Below, piece by piece: positions 38,933 through 48,269 of a DNA stretch of 64,000 nt. The notes below the pieces were generated by a model. It was not told the DNA's origin. It saw only the letters and a list, made by a program, of their open reading frames with translations, and did not search any database. Position numbers and translations under genes: made by a program. Location of the stretch: positions 868,001 to 932,000 of the forward strand of contig NZ_OY728607.1 of the NCBI RefSeq assembly GCF_963422225.1, written 5' to 3'. Positions within the stretch are counted from its first letter, which is position 1. Each line of letters starts with the position of its first letter. The DNA is from Candidatus Trichorickettsia mobilis (GTDB lineage Bacteria > Pseudomonadota > Alphaproteobacteria > Rickettsiales > Rickettsiaceae).

Positions 38933-41542
38933 ATGAAAAGAACAATTATAACATTAGTGGTATGTATAACATTGGTTGGTGGTCTGTTTGGAGCACTATT
39001 TTTTATTGATTATAAAAGTATTTGTGTAAATTTCTTAGCAAAACAAAAAACTGTAGAATTTGACAGTCAAGCCATTGGTAAGGTTAAATTGGTTGCACTT
39101 CCCTGGCCTACTTTAGTTATTGACACTATTGCAAATCAAGAATTGGAGTTACAAGATATAGAATTCAGGTTTTCTTTCATATCCTTACTAAAATTTCAAC
39201 CAAAAATTAATTTTATTAAAATATCAAATGCAAAACTAAATTTACCTAATATCAAATTTAGCGTTAGTACTCATGATCGACTAATTACAAATTTAGTTAA
39301 TTATGTGCAAAAGGATATTGACATTAATATTAACCATTTAACATTTATTGACCCAACTAATAACTCCATCATTAATATCGACAATTTTATAGGGGCTGCA
39401 GATAATAGTTTTAGTGGCAATATAGAAGAAATAGCATTTTCTGGATTTTTTCGTAGCACAACAGATTCATTGGATATAACACTTAACCTCAATACCCCTG
39501 GATATGAGCTGCAATTATCAGAAACATATAAAGACAACCGCCTATCTTCAGGTACCGTTACAGCTAAAATTAAGAGTTTACCGGAATTGATAAACTATCA
39601 TTTACCAGATGCTAGTCCATTATTAGCTAAAATTACTCAAAATGAACCTATAGCCATAAATTTTGATATAGTGGCTGATGAAAATTTATTACAATTTAAG
39701 GCTATTAATATTAAAGCTAACTCTGTTATCGGCAGTGGTGAGATTACTTTAGCTAAGAATGATAATGCAACTAATGTAATAGCGCTGAAATTTGCAAAAA
39801 TTGATCTCAAATCTTTATTAAGTCCATCAACAAATGATCAAAACACCAGCTATAAGAGTCAAGAAAGATTCATTTTTGCCAATAATTCTTTAAACGCAGT
39901 AATCGAGATTGATCAAATTATCTTAAGTAATGATGATATCATCAATCAGTTTAAATTAATTACAGATTTGCAACAAGGACAATTATTAATCAGTGATTTT
40001 TCTGGAATTATTGCCTCTGGTGGCAGATTCCAGCTAAATGGTATAGTCACTCAAAATAGTGTACGTAGCATATTTAATGGTAAATTTACATTGCAGCACA
40101 GTAATTTCAATACCATACTTTCTTTACTAGGTTGTACAAATGCTACTGTAGAAAGAGTTATACCATTTGCGCTATCAGCTGAGGTAAAATGCACCCCTAT
40201 AGATTTATCACTACAAAATCTTCTACTAAAAACCAATGATCTTGAGATTACAGGTAGCATTTCCAGTAAATTTATTGGAGTCATACCGCGTATCAAATCA
40301 TTTCTCCGCTTTTCACAGCTAGACTTAGATCAGACTCTATACCCTGTAATTACACCAATGTTAAATTTTGCTAAAAGCCTGACAGAAAACATGAAAGCAG
40401 CAGATTATTTAAGTAAATTTGTGCCAATTAGAGCCTTATCATATTTAGGGAACTTTGATGTTACTATTGACAATTTAAAACTTGCTCAAAAAGATTTGGG
40501 CTTAGCAAATATAGTGTTATCTATTACTCCAGCAAAAATTATAGTTAATAATTTATATACCAACAAAGGACAAGATTATATACGCGCTACTGGAAAGCTA
40601 CTTACTGATGGCCTTAGTCCACAATTAGTAATACAAATCACTGATGCTGTAATCCCAGTGAGTTTTTTGTCTCCAGGATTTCTTCTTGAACTGCGTAACA
40701 ATTTATTAAATAACTTCAGTCTGGATAAAATATTACTACAGCTAGATTGTTTTTTTTCCAAGATCTACCAAAATGATCTGGTTTTAGAAAAAGTAACATT
40801 CTCCACTAAAAACGACAATACTCTGTTTAAAATCCCTACCTTAAAAGCGCAACTTCTTAATGGAACTATAGAAGTGGAAGGTAGTGTGCTACTAGATCCG
40901 TATACCTGGAATTTAGTATATGCATTGAATACTATTGACGTGGCTGCATTATCAAAAATACTACCAGTTGGTTGGCTTAACTCTGATGGTTCTGCTAGTG
41001 TTAACGGTATGATTACTACTAATGGTGATAGTATAGAAAAATTGTTATATAATCTTTATACAAAATCTTCGTTTGTTGCTAAGAATGTAAAAATAAATAA
41101 TTTCTCTATTGATACATTAATAGCAAATATAAGCCAACCTAACTATGATATAACTCAGTTCAAAACAGATCTGAATAATGCCTTATCTACTGGCCAAACA
41201 CAAATCAACTCTCTCAGCAGTGATCTTGAATTAATTCAAGGAGTAGCAACTTTAAAAAACACAACATTACAAACCAAATATGCCAATGCAGCTGTTGTTG
41301 CGGCTATCAATATCTATGATTTACAACTGAATTTATCATCTCTATTCTCATTTTATGCATTTTCACCAGCTCCGAATGGTAGTAAGTACAATTCTTCTGT
41401 GCCAACATCATTAGGAATTAAGTCTGCTGGCACGATAATAGCTCCACAACTGACCGCTGATTCTACTTCATTGACTGAATTTTTACAAAAACAACAGATA
41501 AATAATAAAAATACTAATAATAACTCACCAACACAACAATAG
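38933..41542 (+). CDS. AsmA-family envelope protein
   Basis: The 869-residue protein has one N-terminal membrane anchor (IITLVVCITLVGGLFGALFF, residues 5-24) and a long beta-rich periplasmic part. An AsmA-like opening (VKLVALPWPTLVIDTI, LQDIEFRFSFISLLKFQPKI) is followed by repeated amphipathic beta strands, and a C-terminal region around DGSASVNGMITTNGDSIEKL. AsmA-like proteins form lipid-transfer bridges or assist outer-membrane biogenesis. It lies 10 bp upstream of the LD-carboxypeptidase gene, and both serve the envelope, so they are probably cotranscribed. Confidence 0.83.
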   Translation: MKRTIITLVVCITLVGGLFGALFFIDYKSICVNFLAKQKTVEFDSQAIGKVKLVALPWPTLVIDTIANQELELQDIEFRFSFISLLKFQPKINFIKISNAKLNLPNIKFSVSTHDRLITNLVNYVQKDIDININHLTFIDPTNNSIINIDNFIGAADNSFSGNIEEIAFSGFFRSTTDSLDITLNLNTPGYELQLSETYKDNRLSSGTVTAKIKSLPELINYHLPDASPLLAKITQNEPIAINFDIVADENLLQFKAINIKANSVIGSGEITLAKNDNATNVIALKFAKIDLKSLLSPSTNDQNTSYKSQERFIFANNSLNAVIEIDQIILSNDDIINQFKLITDLQQGQLLISDFSGIIASGGRFQLNGIVTQNSVRSIFNGKFTLQHSNFNTILSLLGCTNATVERVIPFALSAEVKCTPIDLSLQNLLLKTNDLEITGSISSKFIGVIPRIKSFLRFSQLDLDQTLYPVITPMLNFAKSLTENMKAADYLSKFVPIRALSYLGNFDVTIDNLKLAQKDLGLANIVLSITPAKIIVNNLYTNKGQDYIRATGKLLTDGLSPQLVIQITDAVIPVSFLSPGFLLELRNNLLNNFSLDKILLQLDCFFSKIYQNDLVLEKVTFSTKNDNTLFKIPTLKAQLLNGTIEVEGSVLLDPYTWNLVYALNTIDVAALSKILPVGWLNSDGSASVNGMITTNGDSIEKLLYNLYTKSSFVAKNVKINNFSIDTLIANISQPNYDITQFKTDLNNALSTGQTQINSLSSDLELIQGVATLKNTTLQTKYANAAVVAAINIYDLQLNLSSLFSFYAFSPAPNGSKYNSSVPTSLGIKSAGTIIAPQLTADSTSLTEFLQKQQINNKNTNNNSPTQQ

Positions 41543-41552
41543 CTCAATTAAT

Positions 41553-42542
41553 ATGTATTCAAGCTATAAAGCCCTTGTTTTTTTTGTGTTATTATTAATT
41601 ACTAAGGTAGTCTTTGCTGATTTTCAGCAAGATAATGCAGACTTCCTTAGATTATTAAAAAACACACCAATTACTATAGTCGCTCCTGCATCTGGCACAG
41701 ATGATGCCTCATTGGAGAAGTTACGCAATATTTCATCATTAAAATTACTGTTACCTAACAATTGTTTTGATGGATCAAAATCACTTTTTCATGCTCATAC
41801 TGATCAAGTTAGGTTTGAATGTTTAAAAAATGCATTGTTTGATCAATCTTCACAGATAGTTTGGTGCTTGCGCGGAGGGTATGGTGCAGCAAAAATAATA
41901 CCATTGTTAAAACGATTAAAAAAACCAGCTAAAGATAAGTGGCTTATTGGATTTAGCGATATTACGGTATTACATATTTTTCTGACTCAGGAGTGGGGAT
42001 GGAAAACCATCCATGGAAATGGTATTGTCGAGATATTAAACCAAGACAAGAGACGAACGAATTTTACAAAAATAGCAGAAATAGTGAGTGGCAAAGTAAA
42101 GTCAGTTACTATCAAAGGATTGCTAGCGATTAATAGTTTGGCTGATGAGCAGAAGAAGCATGTCAAGGGGGTGCTTACTGGAGGTAATTTAACTATTGTT
42201 GAAACAAGTATTGGTACAGAGTGGCAAATAAAAACCTCCAATAAAATTCTTTTTTTAGAGGATGTAGGGATTAAGCCGTACCAGCTAGATCGAGCCTTAA
42301 CTCATTTACTGCAGGCTGGTTTGCTAGTAGAAGTAAAAGCTATAATATTTGGTGCTTGTGGTAATGATGATCAAAATATAATGGCAGCGCTAAAAGATTT
42401 TGCTGCAACCGTAAATATTCCGATATTCAAGAGTAATAGATTTGGACATGAGCAAGTAAATGACCCTATAATTTATAATACTGAAACCAGGATTGTTACG
42501 ACTAAGGATGGTAAGTTTGATTTAATAATAGACCTCTTTTGA
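41553..42542 (+). CDS. ldcA: LD-carboxypeptidase (S66 family), exported
   Basis: Family enzymes remove the terminal D-alanine from murein tetrapeptides during wall recycling. The 329-residue protein has an N-terminal signal sequence (ALVFFVLLLITKVVFA), which suggests a periplasmic rather than cytoplasmic enzyme. Visible motifs are TIVAPASGTDD, VWCLRGGYGAAKI, the nucleophile region LIGFSDITVLHIF, the acid in ILFLEDVGIKPYQLDR, and the histidine in RFGHEQVNDPII. The gene overlaps a repeat element starting at 42530. Peptidoglycan recycling fits the retained envelope genes nearby. Confidence 0.88.
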   Translation: MYSSYKALVFFVLLLITKVVFADFQQDNADFLRLLKNTPITIVAPASGTDDASLEKLRNISSLKLLLPNNCFDGSKSLFHAHTDQVRFECLKNALFDQSSQIVWCLRGGYGAAKIIPLLKRLKKPAKDKWLIGFSDITVLHIFLTQEWGWKTIHGNGIVEILNQDKRRTNFTKIAEIVSGKVKSVTIKGLLAINSLADEQKKHVKGVLTGGNLTIVETSIGTEWQIKTSNKILFLEDVGIKPYQLDRALTHLLQAGLLVEVKAIIFGACGNDDQNIMAALKDFAATVNIPIFKSNRFGHEQVNDPIIYNTETRIVTTKDGKFDLIIDLF

Positions 42543-42672
42543 AACTCTACTCCTGACGGTAACTGCTGCGTTGCTCCGGTGCTCAGATGCTCATGTACTA
42601 TATGTACACTGCGCTCTTGCGCTCCGTTGCTCCTAGCATTTCCTCGTCAGGAGCGAGTTTCAAAAAAGGTCT
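42530..42672. repeat. AGACCTC-type MITE
   Basis: The 143-bp element has imperfect 28-bp terminal inverted repeats: AGACCTCTTTTGAAACTC.. at 42530-42558 and its counterpart ending GAGTTTCAAAAAAGGTCT at 42645-42672. The interior is unusually GC-rich for this genome (GCGTTGCTCCGGTGCTCAG). It supplies the last codons and the stop of the LD-carboxypeptidase gene. Confidence 0.8.
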
Positions 42673-42715
42673 AATAAATAACACCGGAATTGTTAATAAA
42701 TAAAAAGGTAAAATT

Positions 42716-43183
42716 ATGACGACATTAAATATTGATGATATAGCTCCGGATTTTACCATGCCAATCAAAGATGGTACAGAAATCACTCTGTCCAAATTGA
42801 AAGGTAAAATAGTAGTATTATATTTTTATCCTAAAGATGATACTCCAGGCTGCACACTGGAAGCACAAGCATTTAATCTTTTAAAGCCCGAATTTGCAAA
42901 AGCAAATGCAATAATTATTGGAATCTCCAAGGATAATATCAGTTCTCATAATAAATTTCAGGATAAATATTGTCTAAAATTTGATCTTGCTTCTGATGCT
43001 GACTCTGATACTTGTGAGCGTTATGGAGTATGGGTAGAGAAATCAATGTATGGTAAAAAATATATGGGAATCAATCGAACAACTTTTCTTATTAATCAAA
43101 CTGGTAAGATCAAGCATATCTGGCCTAAAGTATCAATAAATGGTCATGCCCAAGAAGTATTGGATTTTTGCAAAACTTTATAA
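42716..43183 (+). CDS. bcp: Thioredoxin-dependent peroxiredoxin Bcp
   Basis: Bcp reduces hydrogen and organic peroxides in the cytoplasm. The 155 residues have the family opening DIAPDFTMPIKDGTEITLS, the active site YPKDDTPGCTLEAQAF with the peroxidatic cysteine at about residue 44, and KYMGINRTTFLINQTGKI in the second half. There is no cysteine five residues after the first, so it is of the atypical or 1-Cys type. A ribosome site (AAGGTAAA) precedes the ATG. A MITE follows the gene. Confidence 0.95.
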   Translation: MTTLNIDDIAPDFTMPIKDGTEITLSKLKGKIVVLYFYPKDDTPGCTLEAQAFNLLKPEFAKANAIIIGISKDNISSHNKFQDKYCLKFDLASDADSDTCERYGVWVEKSMYGKKYMGINRTTFLINQTGKIKHIWPKVSINGHAQEVLDFCKTL

Positions 43184-43248
43184 AATAGACCTCCCTCACA
43201 AACTCTCTATTTTAACTCAATAACACTCACATTTCGAAAAGAGGTCTA

Positions 43249-43410
43249 AGAAGGTAGATGTAAACAAAACGTTAATTGAATTTTTGCCTATTTTCTTATC
43301 TTTCTACGCCAAATTTTATTCTAATAAAGCCACTATTATCATAAAATTTGCCTTGAAATATAAAAAATATCCTAAAAATCATCTTAACGTTTTGTTTACA
43401 TCTACCCTCT
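43249..43410. repeat. GGGTAGATG-type MITE, copy 2
   Basis: The 162-bp element has 26-bp terminal inverted repeats (AGAAGGTAGATGTAAACAAA.. at 43249-43274 and its complement at 43385-43410) with one mismatch. It matches the copy at 21189-21351 over its whole length with few changes. A solo end lies at 46043-46062. Confidence 0.9.
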
Positions 43411-43504
43411 CAGACGATTGAGTGTCAATTTTCCTTAACTTGACGCTTATGGTTTGTTGAACGTTCTCAAAAACGTCCACAATAACATGATCTATTGCTA
43501 GAAT

Positions 43505-45157
43505 TTAACGAGTGTATGCAAGTAAATCCTGTGCTGCCTTAACACTATTTTCAGTAATTGTTTTACCGGCAATCATTTGTGCCAGCGCTTGTATTCTTTC
43601 TGGTTCGGTAAGGATACGAACAATAGCCTTTGTTTGTTCATTGAGGTGTATTTTACTGACTAAAAGATGTTGATCTGCTTTTGCAGCTACCTGAGGCTGG
43701 TGAGTGATTACTATAACTTGAGAAACTTTGGCTAATTGTTTTAAACGATTACCGATACTATCTGCCACTATACCGCTAACGCCAGTATCAATTTCATCAA
43801 AAATTACTAATGGTATCGCATCATTAGTTACAAGAGTTGATTTTAATGCCAACATAAAACGTGATAATTCTCCACCTGAAGCAATCTTATCTATTGCAAT
43901 ATATGGCATTCCTGGGTTAGTAGAAGCGGTGAACCGCACTTCATCAATACCGGTAACATCAGCTATCGGTTTAATAGTAAGCTCTACCTTGAATAACACT
44001 TTCTCCATTTGTAACAGCGCCAGCTCCTGTTGTATACTTGCTTCCAGTGCTAAGGCTACTGCTGCACGTTTTGTGGATAGTGTTTTGGCTAGATCTAAAT
44101 ATTTACTTTCTAGTGTTTTAAGTTGTTCATGCAAGTTGCTACTATTAGCCATTTTTTGCTGTAACCCTAATAATTTTAATTTTGCATTTACAAGAAAATC
44201 AGGCAATTGATTACCTGATGATACTCCATATTTACGCACTAGCCCTTTGATGGTAAATAACCTTTCTTCTATTGTATCAAGGTTGTGCTCGTCAACTGAT
44301 AGATTAGCGATAATATCTTGTAATTGTTGTTTGGCTTCTGCCAGATTATTGTCAGCTTCTTCTAATTGTTGACGGATATTGAAAAAACGCTGATCTTCTT
44401 GGTTGATACGACTAATAATGCGGTTAGCACGACTAATTGCTTGAGATAGTTCTGGAGTTTCCAGCTGTGATAAAAGATCAAAAAGCAGTTGTAGCTCCTT
44501 ATCTCGATTTTGTAAGCTACGTCTTAAATCAGCCAGATGCTCCTCTTCATCAATTTCAATGTTTATTGTTGATAATTCATCAGTAATAAATTGCAAATAA
44601 TCAATTTCATGCAGGGCTTCTTGTTGCTGATCAGAGATTTCTCTAAGCTGAGATTTTATATTATGTAACTTATTATATTCACTGGCCAGTGTTTTACGTA
44701 AATCAGTAAGATTACCGTAATCATCAAGATGATTTATGTGTGACGATGATTTTAGTAAAGCAGTATGAGTATTCTGCCCATGTAATTCAAATAAAATATC
44801 AGCAATCATAGTTACAGTTTTAGCAGTAACTATTTGATCATTGATTAAAAATTTTTTACGATTATCTAATGTTTGGCTACGCCTTATTACCAGCTCATCT
44901 TCACTTTCAATTTGCAGCTGCAGCAATAGCTCTTTAATGTTTTTAGATAATGCAAAGCTAGCAATAACAGTGCAAGAATCAGCGCCATGTCTAATGATAT
45001 TATCAGTTGACTTACCATTCAAACAAAAAAGCAATGCTTTTAACAGAATAGATTTACCGGCGCCAGTCTCACCTGTGATTACGCACAATCCTGACTGAAA
45101 TTCAAGATCTAACTCTTCTATCAAGATAAAGTTTCTAATAGAGAGGTTATAGAGCAT
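43505..45157 (-). CDS. recN: DNA repair protein RecN
   Basis: RecN is an SMC-like ATPase that acts at double-strand breaks together with RecA. The 550-residue protein has the N-terminal Walker A GETGAGKSILLKALLF near residue 30, then two coiled-coil arms (about 150-360). The C-terminal half has KIASGGELSRFMLALK (ABC signature) and PLVIFDEIDTGVSG (Walker B), followed by VIVITHQPQVAAKAD. It starts directly at the bamD stop (45157/45158), so the two are cotranscribed. I found no LexA-like operator by eye. Confidence 0.96.
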   Translation of the reverse strand: MLYNLSIRNFILIEELDLEFQSGLCVITGETGAGKSILLKALLFCLNGKSTDNIIRHGADSCTVIASFALSKNIKELLLQLQIESEDELVIRRSQTLDNRKKFLINDQIVTAKTVTMIADILFELHGQNTHTALLKSSSHINHLDDYGNLTDLRKTLASEYNKLHNIKSQLREISDQQQEALHEIDYLQFITDELSTINIEIDEEEHLADLRRSLQNRDKELQLLFDLLSQLETPELSQAISRANRIISRINQEDQRFFNIRQQLEEADNNLAEAKQQLQDIIANLSVDEHNLDTIEERLFTIKGLVRKYGVSSGNQLPDFLVNAKLKLLGLQQKMANSSNLHEQLKTLESKYLDLAKTLSTKRAAVALALEASIQQELALLQMEKVLFKVELTIKPIADVTGIDEVRFTASTNPGMPYIAIDKIASGGELSRFMLALKSTLVTNDAIPLVIFDEIDTGVSGIVADSIGNRLKQLAKVSQVIVITHQPQVAAKADQHLLVSKIHLNEQTKAIVRILTEPERIQALAQMIAGKTITENSVKAAQDLLAYTR

Positions 45158-45907
45158 TTATTTTTCCTTAGTTACCAAAGCATAGGCATGCTTATACCAC
45201 GTACTTGCTGGATAATTATGTCCTAGTACCGCAGCATATTTTTTAGCATCCTCATTTAATCCAAGTGATTTATAACCTAAAACCAGACGATATAGAGCTT
45301 CGGAAGTATGAGAGGTAGTTTGATATTGCTCTATTACATTTTGGAATCTGAGAATGGCTGCAATCGGGTTCTTAATGCGTAAATAATAGCGCCCTACTTC
45401 CATCTCTTTTCCAGCGAGATGATCATTTACCAGATCAATTTTTAATGCTGCATCTATAGCGTATTTAGTTCCAGGAAAACGTTGGATCACATCATCAAAA
45501 CTTGCCTTGGCTAGGCTTGTTCTAGATTGATCAAGGTGGACGTTGGAAATTTGCATATAATACGATAATCCTTTAAGATAATATGCATATGCGATGTCCA
45601 GGTTCATTGGATGTAATTTGATAAACGTATCTAATACATCAACAGCTTCTTCATATTCGGTTGCTAAAAACAAAGAATAAGCATGCATCAACTCGGCTTG
45701 TGGTGTAACTAAGTTTCCTGGATGCTGTAAAAACACTTTGCCAAATTCGTTGGCGGCATCATTATATTTATTCTTCTCCAATAGAACCAAAGCATTACCA
45801 TATAGTTCTGCAGCAGGAACAATAATGTCGTTATCTTTTTTTTTGCTTTTACAACCAATAAGTAATAACCCTAATATGAATAGGTAAGAAAATTTCATCT
45901 TCATCAC
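45158..45907 (-). CDS. bamD: Outer-membrane assembly lipoprotein BamD
   Basis: BamD is part of the BAM complex that inserts beta-barrel proteins into the outer membrane. The 249-residue protein has a lipoprotein signal (FSYLFILGLLLIGC) with the modified cysteine at about residue 19. About five TPR-like helical repeats follow (NKYNDAANEFGKVFLQHPG, TEYEEAVDVLDTFIKLHP, AIAYAYYLKGLSYY-like and onward). recN follows without a gap, an order found in many alphaproteobacteria. Confidence 0.95.
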   Translation of the reverse strand: MMKMKFSYLFILGLLLIGCKSKKKDNDIIVPAAELYGNALVLLEKNKYNDAANEFGKVFLQHPGNLVTPQAELMHAYSLFLATEYEEAVDVLDTFIKLHPMNLDIAYAYYLKGLSYYMQISNVHLDQSRTSLAKASFDDVIQRFPGTKYAIDAALKIDLVNDHLAGKEMEVGRYYLRIKNPIAAILRFQNVIEQYQTTSHTSEALYRLVLGYKSLGLNEDAKKYAAVLGHNYPASTWYKHAYALVTKEK

Positions 45908-45988
45908 TGTATAACGCTCTCCTAAGTATCTTTAGCCATATTTATACACGAGATGAATAACTTCAGACAAGAAAAATTTAACTTGACT

Positions 45989-46018
45989 GTAATCTCGCCA
46001 AAAAATGGTGAGATTACA
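45989..46018 (-). terminator. Hairpin downstream of glnA
   Basis: TGTAATCTCGCCA at 45989-46001 pairs with TGGTGAGATTACA at 46006-46018, with one weak position. On the minus strand it lies about 80 bases after the glnA stop and is followed by T-rich sequence. A solo MITE end (46043-46062) lies between. Confidence 0.6.
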
Positions 46019-46097
46019 GATGAAAATATCGATGATTATTAGTTTGTTTACATCTACCCTCTAAAAATTTAAATATTGTCACATATTGAACGCTAAT

Positions 46098-47513
46098 TTA
46101 GTTATTATAATAATAACTAAATTCCAATGGATGAGGGAATTGCTCGATGGCAGTCACTTCTTTCCATTTCATCTCTAAATAGCTCGCTAATAGTTCCTTA
46201 CTAAAAACTTCTCCAATCAATAAATAATTATTATCCTGCTCTAAAGCAACTAGAGCTTCTCTTAGCGAACCTGCTACGCTTGGCAATGTTTTGGCAATCT
46301 CTTTATCTTCAAATAAATCTTCATTATGGCTTTCTCCTGGATGAATTTTATTTTGAATACCATCAATACCAGCCATAATCATTGCAGCAAAGGCCAAATA
46401 AGGATTAGCAGTTGGATCAGGAAATCTTATTTCCACCCGTTTTGCATTAGGTGAATTTTCAACCGGTATTCTGCAAGCAGCTGATCTATTACGCATGGAA
46501 TAAGCACAAATTACCGGCGCCTCAAAACCTGGCACTAAACGCTTATAGCTATTGGTGGTCGGGTTAGTAAATGCATTTAAACTTTTTGCATGTTTTAAAA
46601 TACCACCAATATAATATAGTGCTATTTCAGATAGGCCTGCATATTCCATACCTGCAAATAAGGAATTACCATTAAGCCATAATGATTGATGAACATGCAT
46701 CCCAGAGCCATTATCAGCAAATACTGGTTTTGCCATAAAACTTGCTGTCTTACCACAACTACGAGCCACATTACGAACCACATATTTATAAATTTGTATT
46801 GCATCAGCACTATGTAATAACGACCTATATTTAATACCGATCTCATGCTGAGCTGGCGCCACCTCATGATGATGTTTTTCTACCTCCAACCCCATCGTTT
46901 GCATATCTATTAACATTTTAGAACGCATATTGTGCATCGAATCCAATGGTGCTACTGGAAAATAACCACCTTTGGCCTTTGGCCGGCATCCATGATTATT
47001 ATCTGTCATAGCACCATTATTATGAGTAAATTCATCAGATTTGATATTATAGAAACAATGCTCAGCATTTGACTGAAAATGAACACTATCAAAAATAAAA
47101 AATTCTACTTCTGGACCAAAGTAGGCAGTGTCTGCAATCCCAGTTTGTTGTAGATATTTTTCGGCTTGTTTTGCGACATAGCGCGGATCTTTTTTATACG
47201 GCAATAAATTTAATGGATCAAATACATCACATGTAACAATCACTGTAGCTACATCTGCAAATGGATCAATTGCGATGTTATCCAGGTTTGGTGATATATC
47301 TGGTATTAACAACATATCTGACTGATTAATAGCACACCAATATTGAATTGAGGAGCCATCAAAAAAGATACTACCATTTAGTAATTCTTCATTAATCATC
47401 GATACTGGATAAGTTATATGGTGCCATACACCATGTAAATCAGTGAAACGAAAATCGACAAAATAGATTTGATGTTGTTTAAGGTAGTTTAAAAAGTTCT
47501 GATAGTTGGCCAT
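46098..47513 (-). CDS. glnA: Glutamine synthetase, type I
   Basis: GlnA makes glutamine from glutamate and ammonia with ATP. The 471-residue protein has SIFFDGSSIQYW near residue 48, FGPEVEFFIFD near 128, HHHEVAPAQHEIG, NGSGMHVHQS, PTTNSYKRLVPGFEAP and VEIRFPDPTANPYLAFAAM. It therefore looks catalytically complete. Where most type I enzymes have NLYDLPP with the adenylylated tyrosine, this one reads EDLFEDKEIAK: the tyrosine position is phenylalanine 401 (codon 46311-46313) and the loop is one residue shorter. It should be blind to adenylylation by GlnE. No nitrogen-regulation gene is adjacent. Confidence 0.95.
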   Translation of the reverse strand: MANYQNFLNYLKQHQIYFVDFRFTDLHGVWHHITYPVSMINEELLNGSIFFDGSSIQYWCAINQSDMLLIPDISPNLDNIAIDPFADVATVIVTCDVFDPLNLLPYKKDPRYVAKQAEKYLQQTGIADTAYFGPEVEFFIFDSVHFQSNAEHCFYNIKSDEFTHNNGAMTDNNHGCRPKAKGGYFPVAPLDSMHNMRSKMLIDMQTMGLEVEKHHHEVAPAQHEIGIKYRSLLHSADAIQIYKYVVRNVARSCGKTASFMAKPVFADNGSGMHVHQSLWLNGNSLFAGMEYAGLSEIALYYIGGILKHAKSLNAFTNPTTNSYKRLVPGFEAPVICAYSMRNRSAACRIPVENSPNAKRVEIRFPDPTANPYLAFAAMIMAGIDGIQNKIHPGESHNEDLFEDKEIAKTLPSVAGSLREALVALEQDNNYLLIGEVFSKELLASYLEMKWKEVTAIEQFPHPLEFSYYYNN

Positions 47514-47628
47514 AGATCCTCTATGTATTAAATTGGAATTTAATAGTTATATATCAAAAAAACTTTAAGAAATAATTAGCAACATCAGAAATTTTATAAA
47601 AATTTATTTAATAGCTACATTTCAACAC

Positions 47629-48239
47629 TTAAATTATGCTGCTGATAATACTCCATGCCCCAAATCCAGCAAGAATCAAGGCCGACAAGTAACGAATACG
47701 AGTCATAGAATTTTCTGATAAATGAATTTTTACTTTTATTATAATCAGACCCAGTGTCAACCACCATGCCATTGAGCCAATTACTATACCTACAACCATA
47801 ATGATTGCTTTGTTGGTGTTAACATCTCTATCTGCAAATCCGGCAAATATAGCGATAAAACTTAGTATGGTCATGGGATTGGAAATGTTAAGGCAAAAAG
47901 TCTGTATTACCAATTTAATGAATTTTTTATAGTGATTGGAAATTACGCTATTATAAATATGCTGTACCTTAAATTCTTTAAAAGCCAGATATAATAAAAA
48001 TATTCCACCAATTTTTTTAATCAAGTTAGCTCTTTCAAGTAAGAAATTTGAAATTACCGCTAATCCTGCTGCTCCAATAAAAGCATAAATACCATCTGCG
48101 ATTGCGGCGCCTATTCCTACAGCAACAGCGCCGATAAATCCACGCTCTAGAGTTTACGGATACAAAACATACCTATAGGACCTACCGGAGCTGCAACGGC
48201 TATTCCTATGGCTATAAATATTAACAACTCAATTAACAT
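47629..48239 (-). pseudogene. LysE/RhtB-family amino-acid exporter, frameshifted
   Basis: The ATG at 48239 starts MLIELLIFIAIGIAVAAPVG, PIGMFCIRK, then a stop. One missing A in the run at 48153-48155 would restore TLERGFIGAVAVGIGAAIADGI, exactly the family pattern (PVGP--LL-IR-TLE-G). The frame then continues to 47629 with about 5 further hydrophobic segments. The intact gene would encode about 203 residues, the normal LysE length. The damage is a single base and may be recent or a sequencing error. Confidence 0.85.
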
Positions 48240-48269
48240 TTCATTCTAGGCCTTATAGACAATAATTTT

